From NCBI RefSeq assembly GCF_020194175.1, contig NZ_JADYVX010000008.1, positions 1 to 64,000 on the forward strand: DNA of 64,000 nt, given 5' to 3'. Shown piece by piece: positions 1 through 8,902 of this stretch. Origin of the DNA: Bradyrhizobium sp. BRP22 (GTDB lineage: Bacteria; Pseudomonadota; Alphaproteobacteria; Rhizobiales; Xanthobacteraceae). The translations under genes and the position numbers were made by a program. How positions within the stretch are numbered: position 1 is the stretch's first letter; the number at the start of each line of letters is the position of its first letter. The notes beneath the pieces were generated by a model. That model worked only from the letters and a program-made list of their open reading frames with translations, was not told where the DNA came from and ran no database searches.

Positions 1-302
1 CCGCCCGATACGACAAAAGCCTCGGAGAGTTCCGTGACAGGCTGCTCAGGGCCGGCAAAGAGAAAATGGTCATTCGCATTGCCTTGGCGCGCAAGCTCCT
101 CGTCAGACTCAATGCAAAAGCTCGCGATGCGCGAGCCCAATACGCCAATGCAACTTGACAATCCAGATAGTCGCTCATCCGGGTCCTTTTGGGTGTTGTC
201 GGCTATAGTGAACCTCTCAAAATCTTGCACCGGTCCCAACTTGTAACTTGAAACTTCGTTCCTATTTTGTTCTCTTTAGGGGCTCTACACAAGGGAGCCT
301 CT

Positions 303-536
303 ATGCCGGATCTCGAGTTCGTCCGCGGGGAAATCGAATACATGCGCGTCCAGGTTGGACGTCAACGGAAAGACATTCTGAAGCTTCAACGGGCGGGGAT
401 CTCCACCGCCTCAGCTGAACTGCTCCTCCAAAGAATGCTTGCGAAGATCGAAGGTCTTTGCACCGAGCGCGATAGGCTCAAGAGAGAATTACCAGGAGCG
501 ACCGCAGGTAAAGTGCTTGGAGGCCGAAAATGGTGA
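303..536 (+). CDS. small hypothetical protein, helical
   Basis: About 77 residues starting MPDLEFVRGE. The protein is rich in charged and long-chain residues and probably forms a short coiled coil (segment QRKDILKLQR and then LLQRMLAKIE). The ATG at 303 is preferred to the upstream in-frame start because the conserved-looking part begins there. Its last codons overlap the ATG of the next small ORF at 530, which suggests translational coupling. I have the impression of similar small paired proteins in rhizobial accessory DNA near transposons, but no function is known to me. No membrane segment or signal peptide is seen. Confidence 0.55.
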   Translation: MPDLEFVRGEIEYMRVQVGRQRKDILKLQRAGISTASAELLLQRMLAKIEGLCTERDRLKRELPGATAGKVLGGRKW

Positions 537-769
537 AATATTTCAGCGATGGCGAGAACCTGACGCCATTTTTCAAAGCTCTGAACGAGGCCTGTCGCTT
601 AGCGACGCTCGAAGGGTGGTGCTATCAGCACGTTCAGGCGATCATCGTGGCCATTGACCAATATGCAGAGGCGGCGACGGTCGGACGCGCGGCGATAATA
701 CTCCGTAAGCTTCCCGCGGCGCGCGCACTTAATGGACGAACTGCTTCGGCAGTACCATCACGATGTTGA
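530..769 (+). CDS. small hypothetical protein, probably with a replaced C-terminus
   Basis: About 79 residues beginning MVKYFSDGENL. It overlaps the end of the preceding small gene by 7 bases. The N-terminal 50 residues (helical, with ACRLATLEGW and YQHVQAIIVA) read like a genuine protein. From about residue 52 the sequence becomes arginine-rich and loses coding character, and about 50 bases past its stop lies a ligase fragment. I infer that a recombination junction removed the original C-terminus. Function unknown. Confidence 0.4.
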   Translation: MVKYFSDGENLTPFFKALNEACRLATLEGWCYQHVQAIIVAIDQYAEAATVGRAAIILRKLPAARALNGRTASAVPSRC

Positions 770-822
770 CGTCGCGCTCGAGGATCTTTGCAGCGATGAT
801 CTGGATGTGACGGGAGAAGTTA

Positions 823-924
823 TGGGTCGAGCCGAAGCTGCTCGCCGAGATCGAGTACCGTGCCAAGTCAGCCGAGGGCAAGGTGCGGCACCCCTTCTTT
901 AAGGGCCTGCGGGAGGACCTCTGA
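823..924 (+). pseudogene. ligD: C-terminal remnant of ATP-dependent DNA ligase LigD
   Basis: The 33 codons before the TGA at 922 read WVEPKLLAEIEYRAKS, then EGKVRHPFFKGLREDL. This is the typical C-terminal end of the ligase domain of LigD, the non-homologous end-joining ligase. Nothing upstream in the frame continues the domain, so only the last tens of residues survive. It marks a deletion or recombination boundary and is not a functional gene. Confidence 0.75.
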
Positions 925-1330
925 GATGAGATGGTGCGTTCGCTGCTTGGTAAGCTCTTGCGGGAGCATGAAGAAATCTCCCGCAACCATCTTTCGAAAA
1001 GAATCGGGATTGCAGAATCGAACGCTGACGCACGGTCGCTGTAGGTATTTCAGCATGCTTCGCGCTCCTCGTTCGTCGTCAGGATGACCGTCTTGATCAT
1101 CGCCCGCGCCTTCGAGCGCGCCCTCGGTGTCCGCCTGAAAAGAAAATCGCCCGCCTGTAACTCCAGCGAGTCGCTCTGCCTTCTCTCTATATTGATTCAA
1201 TACAGCACGAGCAAGAATTGGGCGGGCGCGCGGAATTAAATCGAGCCCACCGAATTGAGAGTCGTGGGACCGCCTATTCAGTAGCAGCCAAGATCGCCAG
1301 CTCACCGCGATGCCGGGCGGCTTTGTCCAA
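925..1330. other. stretch without a recognisable gene
   Basis: Open frames exist on both strands, the longest on the minus strand at 868-1305. None has recognisable domain content, and their composition is that of chance frames in GC-rich DNA. It separates the ligase scrap from the downstream end of the FAD oxidase gene. Confidence 0.4.
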
Positions 1331-2734
1331 TCAGGTGGCCGGTATCACATTGTGGTTGAGCCGGAACATGTTGGCCGGGTCGTAGGTCTTCTTGATAGAC
1401 GCTAAGCGCTCGTAGCGCTCCGGCCCGTAAATCTCCACGCCGTCGGCCGCCTCATCCGGCGCGAGGTTGTTCACGAAACGCCGGTCGCCCTGCCAGGGCT
1501 TCATGCCGTCGAGCAGCTCGGCGACCGACCTCTTGAGTTGCTGCTCCTGCGACAGCGGACCCGCCGAGACGCCGAGCAGGCTGTACGGGAGGCCCCTTGT
1601 AGCTACGGCGTTGGGTACCGCCGGCTCCCGGTCCCACGCCCCGCCCAGGGCACGAAGCTCGGCGATGACCAGGGCGGTCTCGGCGTCCGGGCCGACCAGT
1701 TCGATCAGTTTGTCCTGCGCCTGCGCGGGGAACTCTCGTAGCATGATGCCCCGTTCGTAGTAGGGCAGCGGGTCAGTCGGCTCGCTGTGGATCGACGCGA
1801 CCTCGGTGTAGGGCATGTCCCGCACCGTGTCCAGGACTGCCGGAGCTACCGCCCGCAGCGGCGCTATCATCCGCTCGCCGTCCGCGGTCGTGCCGTTGTA
1901 GGCGATCCGCACCGACACCAGAAACTTCCCGCGTACAGGCTCGGGCACTCCGGGCACCGATGGCATCCGCATCACGGCGATCGACGTGACCATGGTCTCC
2001 GGGGTGCTCGGGTGCCAGTCGGTCCAGGCTCGCAACACGTCGGCCGTGCGCTCGCCGGGGAAGTAGATGCCGCCGCCGTAGAGGCGGGATACCGGGAACA
2101 GGTCGAATTCCAGGGCGGTGACCACTCCGAAGTTGCCTTTGCCGCCGCGCAGCGCCCAGAACAGGTCGGGTTCGGATTCCGCGTTGACATGCCGCAGTTC
2201 GCCATCCGCGGTGACCACGTCAAGCGAGCGCACGTGGTCGGCGGCGTAGCCGTGGGAGCGGCCGAGGGTCGGGCTGAGGCCACCGCCGAGCGTGTAACCG
2301 GAGACTCCCACGGTGGGGTTCGACCCGTTCAGCGGGGCCAGCCCGGCCTTGGCCGCCTTCGCGATGACCTCCGACCACAGGACTCCGGCGCCGACCCGGG
2401 CCGTGCGGCCGGCCACGTCGATCGTTATATCGTTCATTCGATGGGTCGCGATCACCACGGCGCCGTGCGCCTGGCCGACAATCTGGTGGCCGGTGGTCTT
2501 CACCAGGACCGGCCGGTGCTGCCCCGCCGCGAAAGTAACGGCGGCCTGGACATCGCGCGCGCTCTCCGGCACCACGATCACCGCAGGCACCAGCTCATGA
2601 TTCAGATTCCAGACGGCGCGTTCGTCGTCGTATCCCGCCTCGCCCGGCAGTAGAACCGAACCCGCGACCGTGGCCAGCAGGGGCGCGGCATCTTCCGGCG
2701 ATACCGGCGGCAGCGACGCATCGTTAAAAACCAT
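1331..2734 (-). CDS. FAD-linked oxidase, berberine-bridge (BBE/PCMH) type
   Basis: A flavoprotein oxidase of the PCMH fold with a C-terminal BBE segment. The N-terminal FAD domain shows PAVIVVPESARDVQAAV, then VLVKTTGHQIVG (the region holding the His that often binds FAD covalently), GVSGYTLGGGLSPTLGRSHG and WALRGGKGNFGVVT. The C-terminal motif YDPANMFRLNHNV is the BBE signature that closes the flavin site. I prefer the ATG at 2734: an AAAAGGG run lies at the right distance before it, although the frame is open to 2767. It would be about 467 residues, normal for the family. Such enzymes oxidise alcohols, sugars or aromatic side chains. The substrate is unknown, and the protein lacks an obvious signal peptide. 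Confidence 0.85.
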   Translation of the reverse strand: MVFNDASLPPVSPEDAAPLLATVAGSVLLPGEAGYDDERAVWNLNHELVPAVIVVPESARDVQAAVTFAAGQHRPVLVKTTGHQIVGQAHGAVVIATHRMNDITIDVAGRTARVGAGVLWSEVIAKAAKAGLAPLNGSNPTVGVSGYTLGGGLSPTLGRSHGYAADHVRSLDVVTADGELRHVNAESEPDLFWALRGGKGNFGVVTALEFDLFPVSRLYGGGIYFPGERTADVLRAWTDWHPSTPETMVTSIAVMRMPSVPGVPEPVRGKFLVSVRIAYNGTTADGERMIAPLRAVAPAVLDTVRDMPYTEVASIHSEPTDPLPYYERGIMLREFPAQAQDKLIELVGPDAETALVIAELRALGGAWDREPAVPNAVATRGLPYSLLGVSAGPLSQEQQLKRSVAELLDGMKPWQGDRRFVNNLAPDEAADGVEIYGPERYERLASIKKTYDPANMFRLNHNVIPAT

Positions 2735-3733
2735 GACATACATCCCTTTTTCTAGTGCCATACCCAAGCCAAGACGCGTGGACGATTCGAAAAGCCTCTG
2801 TTGTTCTCCTCGGCCATTCGTGATTACGGCTGTGGTGGTGGGGACTGATTTAGTGCGGTTCCGAAGATGAACGCTTTTGCGATTCGCATCTCTTCTTTCC
2901 TGAACAGTTTTGCTGGATCGAACTCCGGATCTGGCACGAAGCCATCTCGATTAGCATCTTGATTTTGGCAAGGCTCTCTCGATCCAGCTTGCCATCGTAA
3001 GCCATAGGCCGCCGAGCGGGGCCGCGTCGTGGGTCTAACGCGCCCTTTCGTACCTCGCGTCACGCACTGGCGTCGCGTGACGAATTCGACGATGACTGGA
3101 GTATGCCAGCGGCATGCATGGCGCCGGTCCAGAATGGTGTCGCTCGCCTGCGCAAGATCGCTGCGGCCCGGTCTCGGGGGGCAAGCAGGGCGAGAGCGTG
3201 ATCCTCCGTCGATCTCGTCGAGGTGAAGGTCGCCGCGGACAAGACCGCGTAAGCCGCGGTGATCCGCTATCGACGGGTTTGTGGAAGAACAGGGTGACGA
3301 AGAGCAGGCCGGTAAAGGAATCTGAAGGGATCATCAAGTTATCCCAGAACCAAACATAGTACCAGGTGAGAACCGGACGTAATAGGAATGTTGGATGCGG
3401 AGCATTTTGTCGGGTCTGCCGGGAGATCAACGAATAATACGCGCTAACAACTAACCTATTGCCGGCGCCTCACAACCCTCTAGCCAGGGTTCGCGTTTCT
3501 GCTTGCGGTGCCGATCGGCCTCTCGGCGTGGCTTCATTTACCTGGGACTGGCGCCTTCATCTTTAAGCTGGCGACCCGATCATCTCAGCGCTGTTCAGCC
3601 CATCACTGCTCGATGACCCCGGCTGTCACGATCGCGCGCTTCTCCAACATTTGATTGCGCGTGCCGTTGAAGAGTCGGATCGGAGCCCTCTTCTAGGAGC
3701 TTCAAACCACGGCCTTAAGGGATCTCGGTGACA
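2735..3733. other. degenerate intergenic DNA with gene scraps
   Basis: About 1 kb without an intact gene. It contains a third, minus-strand scrap of the AraC gene 3-prime end (listed separately). Around 3260-3430 minus there is a short hydrophobic reading frame (WYYVWFWDNLMIP, then TGLLFVTLFFHKP) that looks like the remains of a membrane protein I cannot name. At about 3490-3560 plus there is another hydrophobic scrap (FAFLLAVPIGLSAWLHL). No promoter can be called with confidence. Confidence 0.4.
3000..3070 (-). pseudogene. remnant of AraC regulator 3-prime end (third copy)
   Basis: Read on the minus strand, the 3035-3070 segment encodes TPVRDARYERAR followed by stop. This is nearly the same as the last residues of the AraC protein at 21420-22409 (NPVRDARHERAR). 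The similarity continues past the stop (cccacgacg and the following GGCCG-rich bases). Only the extreme C-terminal codons and flank of the gene are present. Confidence 0.65.
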
Positions 3734-4693
3734 ATGCCGACTGCTGACCTTCTGATGCGCAGTGCTGACCTTCTGCAGACGCCCGAGTTGAATTACGAAC
3801 AGTGGAGGGATCTATTGCGCCCGATTTGTGGGCTGCACACGATAGACAATCCTGAAACCTTTGCCGGCAGGGTTCGCCCCCGGGACATCTTCGGACTTAA
3901 TGCGTCGGAGATTAGGAACAATAAATGCCGTTGCGAACGGACACAAAGGGATATTCGCGTTGACGGCCTTGATCACTGCTTTGCCGTATTTCAGATCGCT
4001 GGACGATCAACGATCATTCAAGATGATCAGCCCGTAGCACTGGCGGTGGGAGATGTCGCGTTCGTAAATTGTGCGCGCCCAGTGACGTATCTTAATGATG
4101 GCCACGAACAGTGGATCACTCTGCAGTTGCCTCGCCAGCGTCTGATTCGTGGCGTTGGATTCGAGCCGCGCGGCGGCCTTACTGGCTACTCTGGAACGCC
4201 TGCATCACGCCTGCTGTTCCAACTCGTTCTGGACGCCGTCAACGAAGAGAAATCTACGCCTACGTCGGCTGGCAACTATATGCAATTGGCGATTTTTGAT
4301 CTGCTCGGAGCACTATTAGCGCCGGAAGATCCAGCACCGAGGTCGCTTCATTCGGATCGATTGTTCAGGCGCATCTGCTTTGTCGTGAAAGATCGCTTTG
4401 CCGACCCGGATTTCGGTCCATCTGAGATTGCGGCCGAGGTCGGTATTTCGCTACGTTACCTCCAAAAACTGTTCACGAACCGCGGTTGTAGCTGCAGCGG
4501 CTTCATTCAATCAGTGCGCCTGGATCAAGCTGCGCGCAGTATTAATCGTCGGGCATCGATGAAGTCGGGCCAGAGTCTGAGCGAGATAGCCTACGCTTGC
4601 GGGTATCGCGATTACAACAATTTCGCCCGTGCGTTCCGCCAACGGTTCGGTCACGCACCTAGCGTTCACCTACAGGGAACGACGCCAACCTAG
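3734..4693 (+). CDS. AraC-family transcriptional regulator (copy A)
   Basis: About 319 residues. The N-terminal half resembles the AraC-binding-like sensor domain of FeaR-type regulators (GRSTIIQDDQPVALAVGDVA, then CARPVTYL). The C-terminal half is a standard double helix-turn-helix: IAAEVGISLRYLQKLF, then LSEIAYACGYRDYNNFARAF. The GTG at 3728 is also possible, but ATG at 3734 is kept in both copies. The paralog at 21420-22409 is highly similar along its whole length. Here the reading frame stops about 12 codons early: bases corresponding to its sister's ending follow the stop at 4691. A cytochrome c scrap follows, as in the other copy. FeaR-like proteins usually activate aromatic amine or aldehyde catabolism; the effector here is unknown. 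Confidence 0.85.
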   Translation: MPTADLLMRSADLLQTPELNYEQWRDLLRPICGLHTIDNPETFAGRVRPRDIFGLNASEIRNNKCRCERTQRDIRVDGLDHCFAVFQIAGRSTIIQDDQPVALAVGDVAFVNCARPVTYLNDGHEQWITLQLPRQRLIRGVGFEPRGGLTGYSGTPASRLLFQLVLDAVNEEKSTPTSAGNYMQLAIFDLLGALLAPEDPAPRSLHSDRLFRRICFVVKDRFADPDFGPSEIAAEVGISLRYLQKLFTNRGCSCSGFIQSVRLDQAARSINRRASMKSGQSLSEIAYACGYRDYNNFARAFRQRFGHAPSVHLQGTTPT

Positions 4694-4873
4694 TGCGTGG
4701 CGTAATGCCCGCAAGGGTGCGTTAGACCCACGACGCCGGCCGCGCGGTCGCCTATCTGAGATGGCAGCTACCTACGGCCGCGTCGCGAGATGTGTTGTCC
4801 GCGTGAACCGTCGGCAGATTCCATTCTGCTCAGTTCGCTTTTTCGTGCGCATGATGAAAGGGCGACCCGTCAG

Positions 4874-4952
4874 TTTGGCGAGTACATCCTGACGTATAGG
4901 AGTGCCGTAAGTGCCACGGCGAGAACCTGAGCGGCGGCGTGCCCGGGGCAGT
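4874..4952 (+). pseudogene. remnant of the diheme cytochrome c gene (copy A)
   Basis: The DNA matches the part of the intact cytochrome gene (20330-21280) that encodes FGEYILAYQDCRACHGEN and LTGGVPGQL. Small indels around 4900 put the CxxCH codons out of frame with the start of the match, so no product is possible. It lies downstream of AraC copy A, the same order as the intact AraC and cytochrome pair at 20.3-22.4 kb. This shows a duplicated two-gene block with one copy decayed. Confidence 0.75.
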
Positions 4953-5512
4953 TAACGCCGTTGGTTGCGCCTTGGCGCGCTCTATCAGCTTTTCGACTTG
5001 GGCGCTGACTTCTTGGCCGAAACGATCGTGGCTTCTGCAACGGTTCTATGCGCAGCCCTTTGAGGTTGCATTCATGTTGCAGGACTTCGGCAGTCGGGCC
5101 AAGGACGAAGGCAGAACAGCTTGGCGCTGAACGAAGCACGCTACACGGTCTCGCCGAAAGTTAATTGTTCGGCGCGCGGAGCAGCCAGTTACTGACCGCT
5201 TCAGCATCCGCGGGTTGATCGCGGGAGAGCGTCGGCGTGAGCGGTCAATCGGCCGCGAAACTTCAGTTCATTGGTATCGAGGCTGCCAGTGCCAATGTTA
5301 GTGCGCCTGCCGGAAACTGCTGGAAATCGTGCTAACGAGAAATATCGACGCTGGCTAAAGCTTGCGGAGAAAGCAGGGTACTCCCAATTCCTCTTTCGCG
5401 GTTGGATCGCCTACCGCATTGATAGCGTTAACCGCTTCCGTCGGACGACGCACGGAGAAGTCAAGCACCGCGTCGTGCGCAGCAGCAGTCTCGAATCATA
5501 GGAGAACCAAGC
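4953..5512. other. stretch without a recognisable gene, upstream of the bicupin
   Basis: About 560 bases between the cytochrome scrap and the oxalate-decarboxylase-like gene. Frames are short and unconvincing. The last 15 bases hold a good ribosome binding site (AGGAG, 5501-5505) for the bicupin. I see no clear operator. Confidence 0.35.
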
Positions 5513-6742
5513 ATGGATTCCATTTCCCGTCGGCATCTATTGGCGGCAACAGCCGCCGGTGGTCTTCTTACGACTGCGGGTCTCGCGCATGCGCAAACCG
5601 GAGGCGCCGCTACTCCACAGCCACAGCGGCCTGGTCGCGGCGGCACCGATCCCGGCCCGCGCAATCTGATGCGGGATCAGCAGAACCCGGATCTGTTGGT
5701 CCCGCCATCGACCGATCATGGCACGTTGCCGAACCTGCGCTTCTCGTTTTCCGATGCGCATGTGCGGCTCGAGCCTGGCGGCTGGACCCGCCAGGTCACG
5801 CAGCGCGAGCTCGGCGTTGCGAAGTCCATCGCCGGCGTGAACATGCGCCTGAACGCCGGTGGGGTACGCGAGCTGCATTGGCACAAGGCATCGGAATGGG
5901 CCTACATGCTGTATGGCAAGGCGCGCGTGACGGCCGTCGATTCTGAGGGGCGCTATTTCGTCGACGACGTTGGCGTCGGCGACCTCTGGTTCTTCCCGGG
6001 CGGGACCCCGCACTCGATCCAGGGCCTTGGTCCCGACGGCTGTGAATTCCTTCTCGTCTTCGACGACGGCGACTTCGACGAGGACAACACTTTCCTGCTC
6101 AACGACTGGTTCAGGCGCGTGCCGCCCGACGTGCTGGGTAAAAATTTCGGCGTGCCTGCCGCGCTGTTCGGCCATACCCCTGAGGAAAGCGAACGCTATA
6201 TTTTCAACGCGCCGATACCGGGGCCGCTCGGCTCGGAAGTCATACCGGGCGCGCAGGCGGCGGAGACGAGCTACACGTGGAGGATGATGGAGCAGGTGCC
6301 GATCAAGACCAGAAGCGGATCGGTGCGGATCACCGATTCCCGTCTGTTCCCGATCAGCACCACGATCGCCGCGGCGCTGGTCGAAGTTGAGCCGGGCGGA
6401 TTGCGCGAGGCGCACTGGCACCCCAATGGCGATGAGTGGCTTTACGTCATCGAGGGGCAGACGCGCATGGGCGTGTTTGCCGGCCAGGGGCAGGCCCGAA
6501 CGTTCGATCTGCAGGCCGGCGATGTCGGCTACGTGCCGGTGGCGATGGGCCACTACCTCGAGAACACGGGGTCGAACACGCTGCGATTCCTCGAAACGTT
6601 CAAGAGCGACCGCTTTGTCGACTTTTCTCTAGACACGTGGATGGCAGCGACGCCGCCGGAACTGGTGCAGGCGCATCTAAACCTCGATCCACAAGTGATG
6701 AATAGGCTGCGCAAGACCAAGGCTCTGGTCGTGCCGGAATAA
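5513..6742 (+). CDS. oxdC: Tat-exported bicupin, oxalate decarboxylase family
   Basis: 409 residues with a twin-arginine leader (SRRHLLAATAAGGLL, cleavage probably after AHA, residue 27). Two cupin domains each carry the manganese ligands: H122, H124, E128 and H167 in the first, and H301, H303, E308 and H347 in the second. After cupin 1 the lid region FDEDNTFLLNDW aligns with the SENST lid of Bacillus OxdC. The acidic residue at about 190 sits where the catalytic Glu162 is in that enzyme, which favours decarboxylation (oxalate to formate plus CO2) over oxidation. A formate dehydrogenase remnant downstream fits an old oxalate-to-formate-to-CO2 route. AGGAG lies 8 bases before the ATG. A C-terminal copy of this gene exists at 24373-24646. 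Confidence 0.88.
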   Translation: MDSISRRHLLAATAAGGLLTTAGLAHAQTGGAATPQPQRPGRGGTDPGPRNLMRDQQNPDLLVPPSTDHGTLPNLRFSFSDAHVRLEPGGWTRQVTQRELGVAKSIAGVNMRLNAGGVRELHWHKASEWAYMLYGKARVTAVDSEGRYFVDDVGVGDLWFFPGGTPHSIQGLGPDGCEFLLVFDDGDFDEDNTFLLNDWFRRVPPDVLGKNFGVPAALFGHTPEESERYIFNAPIPGPLGSEVIPGAQAAETSYTWRMMEQVPIKTRSGSVRITDSRLFPISTTIAAALVEVEPGGLREAHWHPNGDEWLYVIEGQTRMGVFAGQGQARTFDLQAGDVGYVPVAMGHYLENTGSNTLRFLETFKSDRFVDFSLDTWMAATPPELVQAHLNLDPQVMNRLRKTKALVVPE

Positions 6743-6785
6743 CCGCCTATGTCGGAATGCATCGCGGCCGGCGCCGACAGTGAAG

Positions 6786-6826
6786 CAGGGCTCTGGCGGA
6801 CCACAGTTGCGGTCGCCAGAGCCCTG
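6786..6826 (+). terminator. strong hairpin after the bicupin gene
   Basis: A perfect 13-bp inverted repeat (CAGGGCTCTGGCG at 6786-6798 pairs with 6814-6826), with extra pairing inside it. It lies 43 bases after the stop codon. There is no long T run, so it may be a terminator or an mRNA 3-prime end stabiliser. The same hairpin is kept in the duplicate at 24699-24739. Confidence 0.65.
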
Positions 6827-7063
6827 TGTATTTCGCCTCAGCTGCAAGCCACAGGGCCTGCTTGTGAAAGCGGCGTATGCAAGCAGCGTTCGAGATGCCG
6901 AATGCCGCGGGTCACAACCATGGAAGCTGCACCCGATATCCTCCTTTTTTCGGTACGCGCAGCAAGCCGTGTGATTTGAAAAGAACATTCAGGCTGTTGA
7001 AATACGACACAGGCCGGGTGCCGCAACCTGATCATGCTCGATGTAATGGATGAGGAAAACGTC

Positions 7064-7485
7064 ATGATCGGCGGGAAGGAGAGTTGAAGCCGGCTGATAG
7101 AGCCTGGCAGACCGAAAACAATACCTACCGATTCTCGAACGGATTGGGCTCAGTTGAGATCATAATTGGCTTGTTAACATTGGTCGGGCTTTTTTCGCGT
7201 CGATACGGAATGTTGGGAGCGATATTGGCCTTCCTCACGCCGTTCGTGACGTTGTCGTTCCTGATCACGACGCCCTGAGGTCCGGGTCTCGGCGCTCGGC
7301 GATACGCCACATGGCTTCCCTTGGCTCTCGGGCGCCGTGGTCGGCTGGTGATAAAGGACGTCATGTTGTTGGCCGGCGGCTGGCTCATCATGACCGACAG
7401 CGCCCGCGCTTTGCTCGAGGTCGGCCGGCAGCCTGCTTCTGATCTGGGAGGCGTCCGCCATTTTCTCGGCGCGGGGAAACTGTAA
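7064..7485 (+). pseudogene. broken copy of DUF417 (YkgB/RclC-like) membrane protein gene
   Basis: Compared with the intact copy at 24977-25603, this one keeps the start (ATGATCGGC). It then jumps directly to the codons for GELKPADRAW, losing about 40 residues including the first membrane helix. A single inserted base makes a stop after FLITTP, and a further indel follows around 7336. The gene cannot make a full protein. The intact duplicate may have relaxed selection on this copy. Confidence 0.85.
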
Positions 7486-7917
7486 GTGGTGAAGCTCCGA
7501 CTCGCGGAGCATCACGTTCCTTTGAACATGCTTGTTTTGGTGATCGGGCCAGTGATCAGGTTGATGGGCTTGAGGCCGGTCACGTGGCGAGGCACGAGGA
7601 CACTCCTGGGCCTCGGCGTGGGTGTCGCCGGCTGATCACGCTGATCGGTTCGTGCTGTGGCCGATCACGATGATCTAGGCCTATGTTGACGTGGCAGCGG
7701 ACTGGATGGCGGAGCCCCGGCCATGACGATTCGCTCATGGCGCTCAATCTAGATGCCGCTGTTCCCGCTGATCTGGCTCTGCGCATCCGGTTCAACGCGT
7801 TTGTGAGGCTTCGCCCTTGATGGTGCTGCTGGGTCACAAGCGCATTTGATGACCCGCTGAGCCGCGAGCGGTCTATCTCCGGTGGGCTGACGAGGTAATC
7901 TCCAATCCGCGTTCGGC
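7486..7917. other. stretch without an intact gene
   Basis: The first 130 bases continue the segmental duplication with a 47-base difference. The rest, to the formate dehydrogenase scrap, has no recognisable coding content on either strand. Confidence 0.4.
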
Positions 7918-8894
7918 TACGCCCGGGGCACTCACATCGCCACGATCTACGGCATGCTGTGGCACATTTTCGAAAATGGCTGGGAGGACAAGGAATGCTT
8001 CAGCCAGCTCGTCTACGGCGTTAACGAGATCCGCAAGCGGGCGGCGAAGTGGAATCCGAAGGAGGTCGAGCGTGTCACCGGCCTGCCGGAGGCGCAGGTC
8101 AAGCGTATCGCCGAACTGTTCGCCAAGCAGAAGCCGGCGACGCTGATCTGGGCGATGGGGCAGACCCAGTTCACCACCGGCACCGCCAATGTGCGCGCCA
8201 GTTGCCTGTTGCTGCTTGCCACCGGCAATGTCGGCCGGCCCGGCGCCGGCGCCAATATCTTCCGCGGCCACACCAACGTGCAGGGCGCAACCGATCTCGG
8301 CCTCGATGTGACGACGTTGCCGCTCTATTACGGCCTCGCCGGGAGGCCTGGCGGCATTGGTGCCGGGTCTGGGAGGTCGATTACGACTGGATGAAGTCGC
8401 GCTTCCCGACCAAGCAGCTCATGGAAACGCCGGGCATTCCGAGCACGCGCTGGTTCGATGCGACCTTGCTGCCGAAGGACCAGATCAGCCAGCCCAATCC
8501 GGTGCAGGCGATGTTCGTCATGGGGCATGGCGTCAACACCATCACCCGGATGCCGGACGCGGTACGCGGCATCGAGAAGCTCGAGCTGCTGGTGGTGTGC
8601 GACCCCTATCCGACGGCGTGGTCGGTGATCTCCGAGCGCAAGAACGGCACCTATCTTCTGCCGGCCTGCACGAGCTTCGAGATGGACGGCTCGCGCACCG
8701 CCTTCAATCGCTCGCTACAATGGGGCGAGAAGATCGTCGAGCCGGTCTTCGTATCCAAAACCGACCACGACATGTATATGCTCGCTAAGAAGCTCGGCTT
8801 TGCTGACCTGATGTTCAAGAACATCAAGGTCGAGGACAGCTCGGTGTCGGCAGAAGACATCCTGCGCGAGATCAAGATCCGCCGCAACAGGTGA
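7918..8894 (+). pseudogene. formate dehydrogenase-like molybdopterin oxidoreductase, truncated and frameshifted
   Basis: Encodes the middle and end of a large molybdopterin subunit: YGMLWHIFENGWEDKECF, WAMGQTQFTTGTANVRASC, LLLATGNVGRPGAGANIFRG, then after a frameshift AWRHWCRVWEVDYDWMKSRF, ETPGIPSTRWFDATLLPKDQ and MFVMGHGVNTITRMPDAVRG. The N-terminal Fe-S and active-site half is absent. One base is missing near 8341, so the two parts lie in different frames (7954-8394 and 8049-8894). The stop at 8892 is probably the native end. The family oxidises formate. Its neighbourhood to the oxalate decarboxylase suggests a former oxalate/formate pathway. Confidence 0.85.
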
Positions 8895-8902
8895 TCAGGG
8901 GA

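Larger units (their letters stand above)
6469..7620 (+). repeat. segmental duplication, copy 1 (bicupin end to DUF417 gene)
   Basis: Starts at GGGCGTGTTTGCC inside the bicupin and runs through the hairpin, the intergenic DNA and the DUF417 gene. It is nearly identical to 24373-25693. Differences here: about 122 bases of the DUF417 5-prime part are missing after 7072, an extra C is present at about 7274, extra bases at about 7336, and about 47 extra bases after 7522. Point differences are few, so the duplication is recent relative to other repeats in the window. Confidence 0.85.

Noticed and set aside
1787..2653. 288-residue plus-strand open frame opposite the FAD oxidase
   Set aside because: Composition is His/Arg/Gly-rich shadow of a GC-rich gene, with no domain. 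The minus-strand oxidase is convincing.
5537..6553. 338-residue minus-strand frame opposite the bicupin
   Set aside because: Shadow of the bicupin; no recognisable family and improbable codon content.
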